NCBI RefSeq assembly: GCF_008905045.1 | Contig: NZ_VWMY01000044.1 | Coordinates: 36,574-100,573, forward strand | DNA from: Streptomyces albicerus | GTDB taxonomy: Bacteria; Actinomycetota; Actinomycetes; Streptomycetales; Streptomycetaceae | Length of the DNA: 64,000 bases | Direction of reading: 5' to 3' | Part shown: in pieces, positions 1 to 8,358 of the stretch | How positions within the stretch are numbered: the stretch's first letter is position 1 | Layout of the letters: every line of letters begins with the position of its first letter | Translations under genes and position numbers: made by a program | The notes under the pieces: generated by a model | Told to the model about the DNA's origin: nothing | Seen by the model: only the letters and a program-made list of their open reading frames with translations | Databases searched by the model: none

Positions 1-1
1 C

Positions 2-223
2 CTCTCCGCCCGCGTACTCCGTCCTGGCCTGTGGCGAATGGTGCCCACCCTCGCCAACGGCCAGCCCGCCCTCGTCGCCTACAAACGCGCGGCCGGCGAC
101 CGCTACGAGGCGTACGGAGTCCAGGTCCTGACCCTGATCGGCGACCGGATCAGCCGCATCACGGCGTTCAACGACCCGGGTCTGGTACCCGTGTTCGGCC
201 TCGCGCCCGCGCTCACCATCTGA
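2..223 (+). CDS. ECF-type sigma factor with SnoaL-like C-terminal domain, 3' fragment
   Basis: The frame is open from base 2, so the gene begins before the window and only the last 73 residues are present. The tail reads VPTLANGQPALVAY, then GDRISRITAFNDP and VPVFGLAPAL. This matches the C-terminal SnoaL-like extension of the ECF sigma factors often annotated SigJ or ECF41, which modulates their activity. The sigma2 and sigma4 regions lie outside the window, so the call rests on the tail alone. It is followed by about 200 bp before the convergent TfoX gene. Confidence 0.7.
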   Translation, partial: LSARVLRPGLWRMVPTLANGQPALVAYKRAAGDRYEAYGVQVLTLIGDRISRITAFNDPGLVPVFGLAPALTI

Positions 224-421
224 ATCGCGTGGCTGCCTTATTGCTTCTGACCGTAAGCAGGAAGGCGCGAACCCTCGCCGCGATCGAGGCCATTCCCGGC
301 GCCGAACCAGGTGAGGGCCTGTCTGTCTCGCAGGCCGGCGGCCCCGCCCTCAGGGGCGCAGGCCGATGCCTGGGAGTGGACTCTGTGTGCCTGCGGTGCC
401 TCAGGTCGGCCTGACGAAGCA

Positions 422-751
422 TCACTTGGGCGGCAGGCTCGCCGCGAAGGCGTGCCCCTCGTCGACCCAGTCGCCGAGCACGTCGTCCTCCGCGAGGGCG
501 GAGCCGGCGACGAGGATCCAGCCGCGCATCGGGCGGCCCGTCATGTCGAACACACGCGTGCCCGGCCGGGACAGCGCCGTGTCCGTGGCGTCGGGGCCGA
601 CGCGGACCATCAGGTCGTCGCCGCTCACGCCTACGGCCATGTTGCCGCGGTGCAGGAAGGCGATGCCCCCGAACATGCGCTTCTCGGTGACGTCCGGCTC
701 GGCGCCGAGGCGCTCCCGGATCCGTTCGGCGAGTCCTTCGTCGTACGCCAT
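422..751 (-). CDS. TfoX/Sxy N-terminal domain protein
   Basis: A 109-residue protein made of one TfoX N-terminal domain. It shows the family features KRMFGGIAFLHRGNMAVGV near residues 24-43, DLMVRVGP, and a closing part with MRGWILV. In gamma-proteobacteria TfoX proteins regulate competence; in actinomycetes these stand-alone domains have no assigned role. The start lies 9 bases after the stop of the SRPBCC gene, so the two are probably co-transcribed. The length is normal for actinobacterial single-domain TfoX proteins. Confidence 0.85.
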   Translation of the reverse strand: MAYDEGLAERIRERLGAEPDVTEKRMFGGIAFLHRGNMAVGVSGDDLMVRVGPDATDTALSRPGTRVFDMTGRPMRGWILVAGSALAEDDVLGDWVDEGHAFAASLPPK

Positions 752-760
752 GTGGGATCC

Positions 761-1066
761 TCATTCCCGTTCGGTGAGCCGGTGTTCGAGGTCGCGCAGG
801 TCCACGCTGATCGAGGAACGGACCTGGCGGGCCAGGAGCGGTGCCGCCAGCCGGTAGAAGCCGCCCTCACCAGCCTGGACGCGGACGAAGTACGCCGCCC
901 GGGTGACCTCGACGCCGACACCGAAGCCGCCGCCCGCCTCACGGGTCAGCTCCGCCGTGCGGATGTCCTGGGTCCACTCGGCGTCGTGCCGCCCGTCCAT
1001 GGCGTACGTCGCCACCTGCTCGGGCGGCAGCGGGATCACCCGCTCCGCCGGCACGTCGATCGTCAT
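761..1066 (-). CDS. SRPBCC-family protein, internally shortened
   Basis: A 101-residue protein that opens with MTIDVPAERVIPLPPEQV and ends with RQVRSSISVDLRDLEHRL. These match the first strand and the C-terminal helix of the START/SRPBCC ligand-binding fold. Relatives I recall are about 145-150 residues. Here the text jumps from VTRAAYF directly to VRVQAGEGGFYRLA, so about 48 residues of the central beta-sheet are missing without loss of frame. The ATG at 1066 was chosen because the conserved N-terminus starts there; an upstream in-frame ATG would add 56 Arg-rich unconserved residues. It is probably non-functional or strongly altered. Confidence 0.7.
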   Translation of the reverse strand: MTIDVPAERVIPLPPEQVATYAMDGRHDAEWTQDIRTAELTREAGGGFGVGVEVTRAAYFVRVQAGEGGFYRLAAPLLARQVRSSISVDLRDLEHRLTERE

Positions 1067-1393
1067 CGTGCTGCCGCCCTGTCCTCCCGACCGGGATCCG
1101 TTGGTCTCAGGATCCTCGCGTCGGCCGCTCCGCGCACGGTAACCGTCGGGCGCGCTGCGAGGCTCCGCCCCGCGAGACGCCGCATGCCGAGCCGGGACCC
1201 GGACCGGTCGGGCCTGTCGGCTGCCTCGAGACAAGACAACCCGATGGCCCCATCAACTCCGGCCGATGATGCGTACCGCGTCGACGACCTCACTGCCCTG
1301 TGCCAAGGAGTCGACCCCGGAAGACGCGGGCTTCACCTTCAGCCGCTTCGACGGCACCGCCATGACCGTCTGACCTCTCGGCCGCCCGCTCGT
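1067..1393. other. Intergenic stretch with a possible 3' coding scrap
   Basis: I see no intact gene here. On the plus strand, bases 1305-1373 read KESTPEDAGFTFSRFDGT and end in TGA. This looks like the last residues of a gene whose body is missing, but I cannot name the family. The rest carries no recognisable motif. Confidence 0.3.
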
Positions 1394-2293
1394 TCAGGGG
1401 GTGCTGGGCGTTGACCGCGCACCGGTGTCTGCGCCGGGTGACCGGCGGGCCCCTCGGGCCCGTCGGAAGCGGATGAGCGCCACGGCGGTGATGAGCAGGG
1501 CGGCGAAGACGAGAGTGATCGCCGTGGGGCCGGCGGTGTTCAGCGCATCGCTGATGGCGCGTTGGACGGCGCCGGCCGCGTCGATGACCGGGTCCTGGGT
1601 GGTCGGGTCGCGTTGGACGCGGATTTCGTACCAGCCGTAGTACGCGACGTACGCGCCCATGCTCAGGAGGAGGGCGCCGCCGAGCCGGGGTACGAGGGCG
1701 CCGGCGCGGCGCAGGCGGGTGACGGCGGTGCTGTGGGTGAGGGCGACGGTCAGCGCGGCGGCGCCGACGATCAGGCCCATCCCGGCGGCGTAGGCGGCGA
1801 ACAGGGCGATGCCCTCGCCGGTGGAGCCGCTGCGGAAGGCGGAGACGACGATGGCCAGGAACGGGGCGATGGTGCAGCCGAGGGAGGCGGTGGCGTACGC
1901 CATGCCGAACAGTGCCATCGAGGGCAGCGAGCGGGTCAGGGCCGGGGCGCGGCGCATTTTCGGGGCCAGGGCGGGCAGTTGGCGCCCGGCCAGCAGCCAG
2001 GTGCCGGCCGCCGCCATGAGCAGTCCGAAGGCGATGGTGAACCAGGGGAGGTGCTCCTGCACCTGGCCCGCGACGGGTTGGACGGCCAGGCCGAACACGC
2101 CGAAGAGTGCGGCGAATCCGACGGTCATCGCCGCGGTCGCGGTGAGCGCCCGGCTGACGGCGACGGTGCGGCTGGGGGAGCCGTCGCCGAGGACGAGCAG
2201 AGAGAGGTAGGCGGGCAGCAGGGCGAAGCCGCACGGGTTGACGGCGGCGAGCATGCCCGCGGTCAGGGCGAGGGCGAGCGGTAGATCGGCCAT
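1394..2293 (-). CDS. ccdA: CcdA-type cytochrome c biogenesis / thiol-disulfide membrane protein
   Basis: A 299-residue, mainly hydrophobic protein with about six membrane segments. It begins MADLPLALALTAGMLAAVNPCG, with the NPCG motif at residues 19-22 and a partner cysteine in the TASLGCTIAPF segment, the cysteine pair expected for DsbD/CcdA proteins. These pass electrons from cytoplasmic thioredoxin to outward-facing thiol proteins. The gene lies 6 bases after the TlpA-like lipoprotein gene, its likely redox partner. The hydrophilic C-terminal 30 residues are Arg-rich and unconserved. Confidence 0.88.
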   Translation of the reverse strand: MADLPLALALTAGMLAAVNPCGFALLPAYLSLLVLGDGSPSRTVAVSRALTATAAMTVGFAALFGVFGLAVQPVAGQVQEHLPWFTIAFGLLMAAAGTWLLAGRQLPALAPKMRRAPALTRSLPSMALFGMAYATASLGCTIAPFLAIVVSAFRSGSTGEGIALFAAYAAGMGLIVGAAALTVALTHSTAVTRLRRAGALVPRLGGALLLSMGAYVAYYGWYEIRVQRDPTTQDPVIDAAGAVQRAISDALNTAGPTAITLVFAALLITAVALIRFRRARGARRSPGADTGARSTPSTP

Positions 2294-2299
2294 GGCGGG

Positions 2300-2872
2300 T
2301 CAGCCGACGAGCGGGCTGACTTTGTCGGCGAGGCCCTTGCCGGCCGGGAGGCTGCCGGTGAAGACGGTCTTGCCGTCCTTGTCGAGGATCACGTAGATGC
2401 TTTGCTGGGTGATCTCGAACTTCTTCCAGATGTCCCCGGCCTCGTCGGCCAGGTTCGGGAAGGTGCCGACCTTGGTGTCGGTGACGAAGTCCTTCATGGC
2501 CTGCGTCTTGTCGAGTCCGGCCACCCCGATCACGTGCGCCTGGCCCTGGAACTGGGCGGCGACCTTGGCGGTTTCGGGGCCCTGGGCCTTACAGGTGGGG
2601 CACCATGGCGCCCAGAACCACAGCACGACGGGCTTGCCCGCCAGCGTGGCCGCGTCGAACGGCTTGCCCTCCACGGTCGTGCCGGTGAACCGCAGGGCCT
2701 TGGGGACCGCCGCGGTGCCGGCCCCTGCCTGCGCCGACGCGGAGGAGCCGGAGCCTGTGGGGCCGGTCTTCTCTGCGTCACCGCTGGAGGAGGCGGTCTT
2801 CTCCGTGCCGCAGCCGGCGAGGGTGAGGGCGGTGGCGGCCAGCAGGCCGGGGAGGATCAGGCGGGCACGCAT
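2300..2872 (-). CDS. TlpA-like thioredoxin-fold lipoprotein
   Basis: A 190-residue exported redoxin. Residues 1-21 form a lipoprotein signal (LTLAGC, Cys21), followed by a Ser/Ala/Gly-rich linker to about residue 58 and a thioredoxin fold. The active site is WFWAPWCPTC with CPTC at 91-94. Such proteins reduce or exchange disulfides of extracytoplasmic targets and are kept reduced by CcdA, encoded just downstream. The gene heads the CcdA pair; the Crp/Fnr gene lies about 90 bases upstream on the same strand. Confidence 0.9.
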   Translation of the reverse strand: MRARLILPGLLAATALTLAGCGTEKTASSSGDAEKTGPTGSGSSASAQAGAGTAAVPKALRFTGTTVEGKPFDAATLAGKPVVLWFWAPWCPTCKAQGPETAKVAAQFQGQAHVIGVAGLDKTQAMKDFVTDTKVGTFPNLADEAGDIWKKFEITQQSIYVILDKDGKTVFTGSLPAGKGLADKVSPLVG

Positions 2873-2963
2873 GGCGGGACGGCTCCTGTGGTCGGGGTCG
2901 GCTGAACTGTAGGCCTGGCGGCGGGCGGTATGCGCGGGGGCGGGTGCTTACGGTTCGGTGACG

Positions 2964-3665
2964 TCAGCCCGCGTGGTCGGCGAGCCGCTCCGGGTCGAGG
3001 ACGGTGATGCGGCCCCGGGCCAGGCGGATCAGGTGCTGGTCGGCGAAGTCGCGCAGCACCTTGGTGCACGTTTCGCGGGAGGTGCCGGCCAGGGCGGCGA
3101 TCTGCTGGTGGGTGAGCGCGATCTGCGGGCCGCGGGCCCCGAGCACTCGGGGGCGGGTCTCGGCCGCGAGGGTCAACAGGGTGGTGGCGATGCGCTGCGG
3201 CACGGACTTGAAGACGCTGTCGGACAGACGCTGTTCGAGGTCGGTCAGGCGCCGTCCGAGGATCTCCGTGATGCGGGCGGAGATCCGGGCGTCGGACAGC
3301 AGGAAGCGGTGGACGTCGGCGCGGCTCATCACGCAGACGGTGACGTCGTCGAGGGCTTCGGCGAAGTTGTCGTACATCCGCTGCCCGAGCAGCACCATCT
3401 CGCCGAAGATGGTGCCCGGGCTGATGATCGCGCAGGTCAGGGCACGGCCGTCGGCGGAGACCCGGAAGATGCGCACCCGGCCCTTCTTGAGGATGAACAG
3501 CACCTCGGAGGGCTGGGAGGGCGAGTACAGCAGTTCTCCGGCGCTGTAGGTCTTCATCGGGGCCGCGGCGGCGATGGCGTCCATCTCCGCGTCGTCCAGG
3601 TCGCGGAAGATGTCGACCTCGGAGATGCACCAGGTCTTCTCGGCGTCGTCGCCGGTGTGGCTCAT
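2964..3665 (-). CDS. Crp/Fnr-family transcriptional regulator
   Basis: A 233-residue regulator with an N-terminal cyclic-nucleotide-binding-like beta barrel (about residues 10-125; ISPGTIFGEMVLLGQ) and a C-terminal winged helix containing LTHQQIAALAGTSRETCTKV as recognition region. The ATG at 3665 is preceded by GAGGAA and begins MSHTGDDAEKTW; a longer open frame upstream has no family support. No Fnr-type cysteine cluster is visible, so the signal is unknown. It probably controls the adjacent CcdA/TlpA or membrane-protein genes. Confidence 0.88.
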   Translation of the reverse strand: MSHTGDDAEKTWCISEVDIFRDLDDAEMDAIAAAAPMKTYSAGELLYSPSQPSEVLFILKKGRVRIFRVSADGRALTCAIISPGTIFGEMVLLGQRMYDNFAEALDDVTVCVMSRADVHRFLLSDARISARITEILGRRLTDLEQRLSDSVFKSVPQRIATTLLTLAAETRPRVLGARGPQIALTHQQIAALAGTSRETCTKVLRDFADQHLIRLARGRITVLDPERLADHAG

Positions 3666-3841
3666 GTGGTGTGGTTCCTCGCGTCGTCCCGGTGCCCAGG
3701 GCGGGGGTGCGGCACCCCACGCCGGGCTGGCCAGCGCGCCCTCGCTGCTGGCCAGACAGTAGTCGTCCGGGGCACCCAGGACAGGCTCGGTACCCCGGAG
3801 TGGTGCGCCGGAACCAGGTGTTGACGCTGGTGGGATCGGTG

Positions 3842-4327
3842 TCATCCGGTGGTCCGGCCGGTCTGCCTGCCCGCCATCCGGGCGACGAGCGAGAAGGTGA
3901 GTCCGGCCAGGAGGCCGAAGACGAGGTGGGCGCCGAGGCTGGAGGAGGTGACGTCGTTCCATTCGAAGACGGGCATGCCCAGGTTGGCGGGCATGATCCA
4001 CAGGGCGCCGACGGTCCACCACACCGCGCCGTAGGCCAGGCCGAGGAGCACGGCGGGCGCGAGGCGCTGGGCGAACTGGCCCAGCAGGGCGCCGAAGGTG
4101 ATGCCGGCGAAGAGCGCGATGGACAGATGGACCAGCCAGCCGACGACGGCGTTGGTCGAGCCGAGGAGACCCGCGACCATGGTGATCATCGCGGTGTCCA
4201 TCATCGGCCTCGACACCGACATCCAGATGCCCATCCCGACACCGCCGACCAGACCGGCCGCGGCGCCCCACACCGCGTGCACCGGAATGACGGCCGTGCT
4301 CGGGGAAACGCGCAGGGTCGTGCTCAT
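3842..4327 (-). CDS. Integral membrane protein of unknown function
   Basis: A 161-residue protein beginning MSTTLRVSPSTAVIPVHAVW. It has about four to five hydrophobic segments with glycine-rich helices (GAAAGLVGGVGMG, ALFAGITFGALLGQ, GLLAGLTFSLVA). I cannot assign a transport or enzyme function. It resembles small predicted membrane proteins next to Crp/Fnr regulators in Streptomyces redox clusters, and it lies 176 bases upstream of the regulator on the same strand. The start was chosen because the conserved hydrophobic text begins there. Confidence 0.65.
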   Translation of the reverse strand: MSTTLRVSPSTAVIPVHAVWGAAAGLVGGVGMGIWMSVSRPMMDTAMITMVAGLLGSTNAVVGWLVHLSIALFAGITFGALLGQFAQRLAPAVLLGLAYGAVWWTVGALWIMPANLGMPVFEWNDVTSSSLGAHLVFGLLAGLTFSLVARMAGRQTGRTTG

Positions 4328-4459
4328 GATGACTGTCCTCCTGGTGCGGTGACTTTCTGCTCTTGTCGCTGACGCTAGGACGTGGGGCATGTACAGGTAT
4401 GTGAGGGCGCTTACGTACCCGGCGGTAGAGGTACGGCCGTCAGGCCCACAGGGCGGGCG

Positions 4460-5143
4460 TCACGTGGTACCCGGCCGGCGGCGCAGGAGGTGGCGCAGAG
4501 CGACGAGGCCCTGCAGGGCGGCGGCCGGGCGCAGCAGAGTGGGGCGGGGCCGTTCGGGCATGGTGCCGCGGCGGAGGGCGACGACGGTGACCGTGACGAC
4601 CGGTACCGCCCACGCGGCGATCGCAGTAACCCGCAGCGCGCGGCTCGGCTCGTGCCGCAGCACCAGCCAGGTCCAGAACGCGGCATCGGCAAGGGAGTCG
4701 GCGTAGTCGCCGAACGGGGACACGGTCTCCTGCCGGCGCGCCAGGCGGCCGTCGGCCAGGTCCAGGCCGATCGCCACCACCCCCGACCAGCGGCACGGCC
4801 CCAGGGCCGTGGCGGGGAGACTTCCGCGGATCAGGGTGAGGGTATCCGCCGGTGCGAGTCGGTCGCGGCGCTCGAGCAGGCCCAGATGCAGGGCTCCGAG
4901 CAGCCACCCGGCCGCCACCCAGCCTCGCCCCGGTTCGCGATCGCGGGCGAGGGCGAACAGCAGGCCGTGCAGGACGGTGAGCTGGGCCAGCGCCCTGGGG
5001 CGGCGGACCGCCTGCCGCACCGACCGGTCAGCCGCCAGCCACAGGAAACGCGCCACGGCGTACGGTCTCCAGCGGCCCTCTCTCAGCGTCCCCAGCAGGG
5101 CGTCGGTTGCCGCGCGGCTGTCGGTGAGGTCGGACATGGACAC
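4460..5143 (-). CDS. CDP-alcohol phosphatidyltransferase family protein
   Basis: A 227-residue membrane enzyme. The family signature is complete: DLADGRLARR followed by GDYADSLAD, which fits D-x2-D-G-x2-A-R-x8-G-x3-D-x3-D. These enzymes transfer a phosphatidyl group from CDP-diacylglycerol to an alcohol such as inositol or glycerol phosphate. The N-terminal half before the motif is longer and more charged than in small PgsA-like members. The start is either GTG at 5143 or ATG at 5137. The substrate cannot be read from sequence. Confidence 0.8.
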   Translation of the reverse strand: MSMSDLTDSRAATDALLGTLREGRWRPYAVARFLWLAADRSVRQAVRRPRALAQLTVLHGLLFALARDREPGRGWVAAGWLLGALHLGLLERRDRLAPADTLTLIRGSLPATALGPCRWSGVVAIGLDLADGRLARRQETVSPFGDYADSLADAAFWTWLVLRHEPSRALRVTAIAAWAVPVVTVTVVALRRGTMPERPRPTLLRPAAALQGLVALRHLLRRRPGTT

Positions 5144-5449
5144 GTCGGTGGGCCTTTCGCCGGGCGCGGAGCGTGCTCGCTCACCGTAAACAGCCGACGC
5201 GGGGGCGGAACATGCGCGCGCTCACCCATCCGCCCGTGCGCCGGACGTAGCGTCCTGTTCCGGACGAGGCGCAGGCCGAAGCGCAAGAGGGCACACTTCC
5301 AGAGCGTGACTCGGTCGGCCAACTTGTTCAGGCGGGCAGCCCACGAGGCTTGCGCTTCAGGGACGGCGCCGCGGTGGACCCTGGCGGGGGAGGGGAGAGG
5401 GCCGCGGAGAGCGGCGCCTCCCCGCGGACCTTGGTTGCGCGTACGCCGG
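5144..5449. other. Intergenic stretch between CDP-alcohol transferase and SulP genes
   Basis: No gene is supported here. It holds GC-rich sequence with an imperfect stem (GGCGCCGC at 5365-5372 pairing with GCGGCGCC at 5411-5418) that could terminate SulP transcription; the long loop makes this weak. Confidence 0.3.
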
Positions 5450-6958
5450 TCAGTGGCTGCCGGCGAGTTCGCCGCTGAGTGTCTTGTGGATGTGGGCGCT
5501 GGGTTCGTTCAGGCCGATGATCTCGACGGTCTTGCCGCGCTGGGTGTACTTGGTCTCGATGGCGTCCAGGGCGGCGACGGAGGAGGCGTCCCAGATGTGG
5601 GCGGCGGACAGGTCGATGACGACTTTGTCGGGGTCGTCCGCGTAGTTGAACTGCCCGACGAGGTCGTTGGAGGAGGCGAAGAACAGCTCGCCGGTGACCC
5701 GGTAGACGACGGTGGCGTGGTCGGGGTCGGTGACGGCGGTGACCTCGGCGAGGTGGGCGACGCGCTTGGCGAAGATGACCATCGCGGTGATCGAGCCGAC
5801 GACGACACCGATGGCGAGGTTGTCGGTGGCGACCACACAAGCGACGGTGACCACCATGACGGTGATCTCCCCGGCGGGCATCCGCTTGAGGGTCTTCGGG
5901 GCGATGGAGTGCCAGTCGAAGGTGGCCGCCGACACCATGACCATCACGGCGACCAGCGCGGCCATGGGGATGTCGGAGACGACCGGGCCGAAGGCGATGC
6001 ACAGCACCATCAGGAAGGCGCCGGCGAGGAAGGTGGACAGGCGGGTGCGGGCCCCGGACACCTTCACGTTGATCATCGTCTGGCCGATCATTGCGCAGCC
6101 GCCCATGCCGCCGAAGAAGCCGGTGACGATGTTGGCGACGCCCTGGCCGAGGGACTCGCGGGTCTTGGAGGAGTGGGTGTCGGTGATGTCGTCGACCAGC
6201 TTCGCGGTCATGAGCGACTCCATCAGGCCGACCAGGGCCATGGCGAGCGCGTATGGGGCGACGGTGGTGAGGGTGTCCAGGGTGAAGGGCACGTCCGGCA
6301 GGCCCGGCACCGGCAGTGAGGAGGGCAGGTCGCCCTTGTCGCCCACGGTCGGTACGGCGATGCCGGCCGCGAGCGTGATGACGGTGAGGATGACGATCGA
6401 CACCAGCGGCGCCGGGATCACCGTGGTGACCTTCGGGAAGAACACCATCAGCGCCAGGCCGGCGGCGATCAGCGGATAGACCGGCCAGGGCACGTCCGTC
6501 ATCTCCGGGACCTGCGCCATGAAGATGAGGATGGCGAGGGAGTTGACGAAGCCGACCATCACGCTGCGCGGCACGAACCGCATCAGCTTCGCCACGCCGA
6601 GCGCGCCGAGGACGATCTGGAAGACACCGGCGAGGATGACGGCGGCGACCAGGTAGCCGAAGCCGTGCTCCCGGTTCAGCGGGGCGATGACCAGGGCGAC
6701 CGCGCCGGTGGCCGCGGAGATCATGGCCGGGCGGCCGCCGACGACCGCGATGGTCACGGCCATCGTGAACGAGGCGAACAACCCGATGGCCGGGTCGACC
6801 CCGGCGATGATCGAGAACGAGATCGCCTCCGGGATCAGCGCCAGGGCGACCACAAGACCGGCCAGCACCTCGGTGCGCAGCACCTTCGGATCGGACAGCC
6901 AGGACGGACGCCGGGCGCCGCGCAGCCACGCGGCCGGGGACAGTGCGGAGGAAGACAA
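5450..6958 (-). CDS. SulP-family inorganic anion transporter with STAS domain
   Basis: A 502-residue transporter with 10-12 hydrophobic segments in the first 380 residues, including the SulP region GLFASFTMAVTIAVVGGRPAMISAATGA, and a cytoplasmic STAS domain at about 400-495 (DLSAAHIWDASSVAALDAIE). SulP proteins move sulfate, bicarbonate or related anions; the substrate is not predictable here. The start at 6958 is TTG with a poor ribosome site, so the true start may differ. It diverges from the MerR gene at 7388, whose operator-like dyad lies between them. Confidence 0.9.
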   Translation of the reverse strand: MSSSALSPAAWLRGARRPSWLSDPKVLRTEVLAGLVVALALIPEAISFSIIAGVDPAIGLFASFTMAVTIAVVGGRPAMISAATGAVALVIAPLNREHGFGYLVAAVILAGVFQIVLGALGVAKLMRFVPRSVMVGFVNSLAILIFMAQVPEMTDVPWPVYPLIAAGLALMVFFPKVTTVIPAPLVSIVILTVITLAAGIAVPTVGDKGDLPSSLPVPGLPDVPFTLDTLTTVAPYALAMALVGLMESLMTAKLVDDITDTHSSKTRESLGQGVANIVTGFFGGMGGCAMIGQTMINVKVSGARTRLSTFLAGAFLMVLCIAFGPVVSDIPMAALVAVMVMVSAATFDWHSIAPKTLKRMPAGEITVMVVTVACVVATDNLAIGVVVGSITAMVIFAKRVAHLAEVTAVTDPDHATVVYRVTGELFFASSNDLVGQFNYADDPDKVVIDLSAAHIWDASSVAALDAIETKYTQRGKTVEIIGLNEPSAHIHKTLSGELAGSH

Positions 6959-7313
6959 GACGAAGGGAACCTGTCGTGCTCGGGCACACCCGGCATCACG
7001 ACGGGCGCGCAGGAAGGCATGGAGCGCATGGCGGACCGAGGGCGGCCCGCCACAAAGTCCGCGAGCGGCGCGGACCGGAGTCAGGGGGCAGCAGCGAAGC
7101 GACCCGCGAGGGGATCGAGCGCTCCTTGGGGGCGAAGGGTCACGGCGGGCAGGCAGCGGCGACGCCGGGCATCACGGACATGCGCACGCTCTCTCCTGCG
7201 GATTACGGTCTTCGCCGGGGGCTTCGTCGGCCCCGACACGGCTGACGGTCACGGGACGGCATCCCGCACCATGGGAACGGGCACGGCAGGCAGCCGACCC
7301 AACACCGGGGCAA
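6959..7313. other. Long 5' region of the SulP gene
   Basis: About 350 bases with no supported gene on either strand. It is the upstream region of SulP and presumably holds its promoter. I found no riboswitch consensus. Confidence 0.4.
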
Positions 7314-7337
7314 CTCTACCCTAACGTTAGAGTAGAG
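7314..7337. promoter_or_regulatory. MerR-type operator dyad
   Basis: A 24-bp inverted repeat centred on AACGTT: CTCTAC, one mismatch, CTAAC / GTTAG, one mismatch, GTAGAG. Eleven of twelve base pairs match. It lies 51 bases upstream of the MerR gene at 7388 and between it and the divergent SulP gene. Sites of this length and symmetry are typical for MerR-family dimers, so autoregulation is likely and control of SulP possible. Confidence 0.7.
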
Positions 7338-7387
7338 ATCGGCGCGGGGCCCCGCGGTCGCGGCGAAAGACGAGGAAGGCACCCCGC

Positions 7388-7792
7388 GTGAGCAGCGAGC
7401 ACATGCAGATCGGCGAGGTCGCCGCACGGACCGAGCTGTCGCTGCGCACCATTCGGCACTACGAGGACACCGGCCTCGTCATTCCCTCCGCCCGCTCCCA
7501 GGGCGGTTTCCGCCTCTACACCGAGGCCGACGTCGCCCGCCTCATGGTCATCCGCCGCATGAAGCCGCTCGGCTTCACTCTCGACGAGATGCGCGCCCTG
7601 CTGGAGGCCACTGACCGCCTCGACTCCGGTGAGGAGCTGCCGCCCGAAGAGCGGGAGCAACTGCTGGAGCGCATACGGGGCTTCGAGCAGGCCGCGCAGC
7701 AGCGGGTCGAGGACCTGCGTAGCCAGCTGGCCCGGGCGGAGGAGTTCGCGGCCACGCTGGCGGACCGCCTCGCCCGGACTCCCGCGCCCTGA
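7388..7792 (+). CDS. MerR-family transcriptional regulator
   Basis: A 134-residue regulator. The winged helix-turn-helix is at residues 6-45 (MQIGEVAARTELSLRTIRHYE, then GFRLY), followed by a dimerising coiled coil to about residue 128. No metal-binding cysteines are present, so it belongs to the ligand- or stress-responsive MerR group rather than the mercury type. GTG at 7388 has GAGGAAGG upstream. It faces SulP across the dyad at 7314-7337. Confidence 0.88.
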   Translation: MSSEHMQIGEVAARTELSLRTIRHYEDTGLVIPSARSQGGFRLYTEADVARLMVIRRMKPLGFTLDEMRALLEATDRLDSGEELPPEEREQLLERIRGFEQAAQQRVEDLRSQLARAEEFAATLADRLARTPAP

Positions 7793-7946
7793 AGCAGACC
7801 CCTGGTTCCGCCTCCGCCACCCTCATGGGCCGGCCGACTCGCACCCCGGCCACGTGATCGCTGCAGTGCTGCGCGGACAACCATCGCCGTACTGCGCCAT
7901 GGGCCGCCCGCATGCGGCACCGGGCATACGTGCCGGTGGACAAGAG

Positions 7947-7978
7947 TTGCATCCGGTACCCAGGTACAGGCTTACCGT
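7947..7978 (+). promoter_or_regulatory. MerR-type promoter of the mer-like operon
   Basis: TTGCAT at 7947-7952 could be a -35 box, followed by the dyad GTACC-CA-GGTAC at 7956-7967 and a weak -10-like TTACCG at 7972-7977. A dyad inside a long (19-bp) spacer is the known layout of promoters activated by MerR proteins. It lies 55 bases upstream of the first gene of the operon that encodes a cysteine-rich MerR (8355). Confidence 0.5.
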
Positions 7979-8031
7979 CGATTTCCAGGGCCGCCTCAGC
8001 AGGATGCGGTCATACCGACAGGGGGTGCGCG

Positions 8032-8358
8032 ATGGTGCCGTGGGTGCCGGTTGCATGCACACTGCCGACCGCTGAGCGGCCGCTGCGCGTGGCGGAGTTC
8101 GACGCGCTGTTCGCCGACGCGCTGCTCGACGTCGACCGGCCAGAGCCCGGCCGCGTACGGCTGGTGCTCAACGAGGCGGTGGAGGAGCGGGCCCGGGAGC
8201 TCGCACAGCGGGAGACCGCCTGCTGCTCCTTCTTCACCTTCGCCTTCCACCGTGATGAACAGGGGCGGCTGCAGATGGACGTCGGTGCACCCGCCGAGCA
8301 CTCGGCGGTCGTGGAGGCACTCGCCGTGCGGGCCGAGGCCACGCGGGCGGCATCGTGA
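8032..8358 (+). CDS. Conserved hypothetical protein of the mer-like operon
   Basis: A 108-residue protein with no signal peptide. It contains RELAQRETACCSFFTF at about residues 55-70, an adjacent cysteine pair that could bind a soft metal. Small proteins with this ETACCSFF motif occur beside MerR genes in actinomycetes, but I know no established function. The stop overlaps the GTG start of the MerR gene by four bases, so the two are translationally coupled. The ATG at 8032 was chosen because the conserved text begins soon after it. Confidence 0.65.
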   Translation: MVPWVPVACTLPTAERPLRVAEFDALFADALLDVDRPEPGRVRLVLNEAVEERARELAQRETACCSFFTFAFHRDEQGRLQMDVGAPAEHSAVVEALAVRAEATRAAS

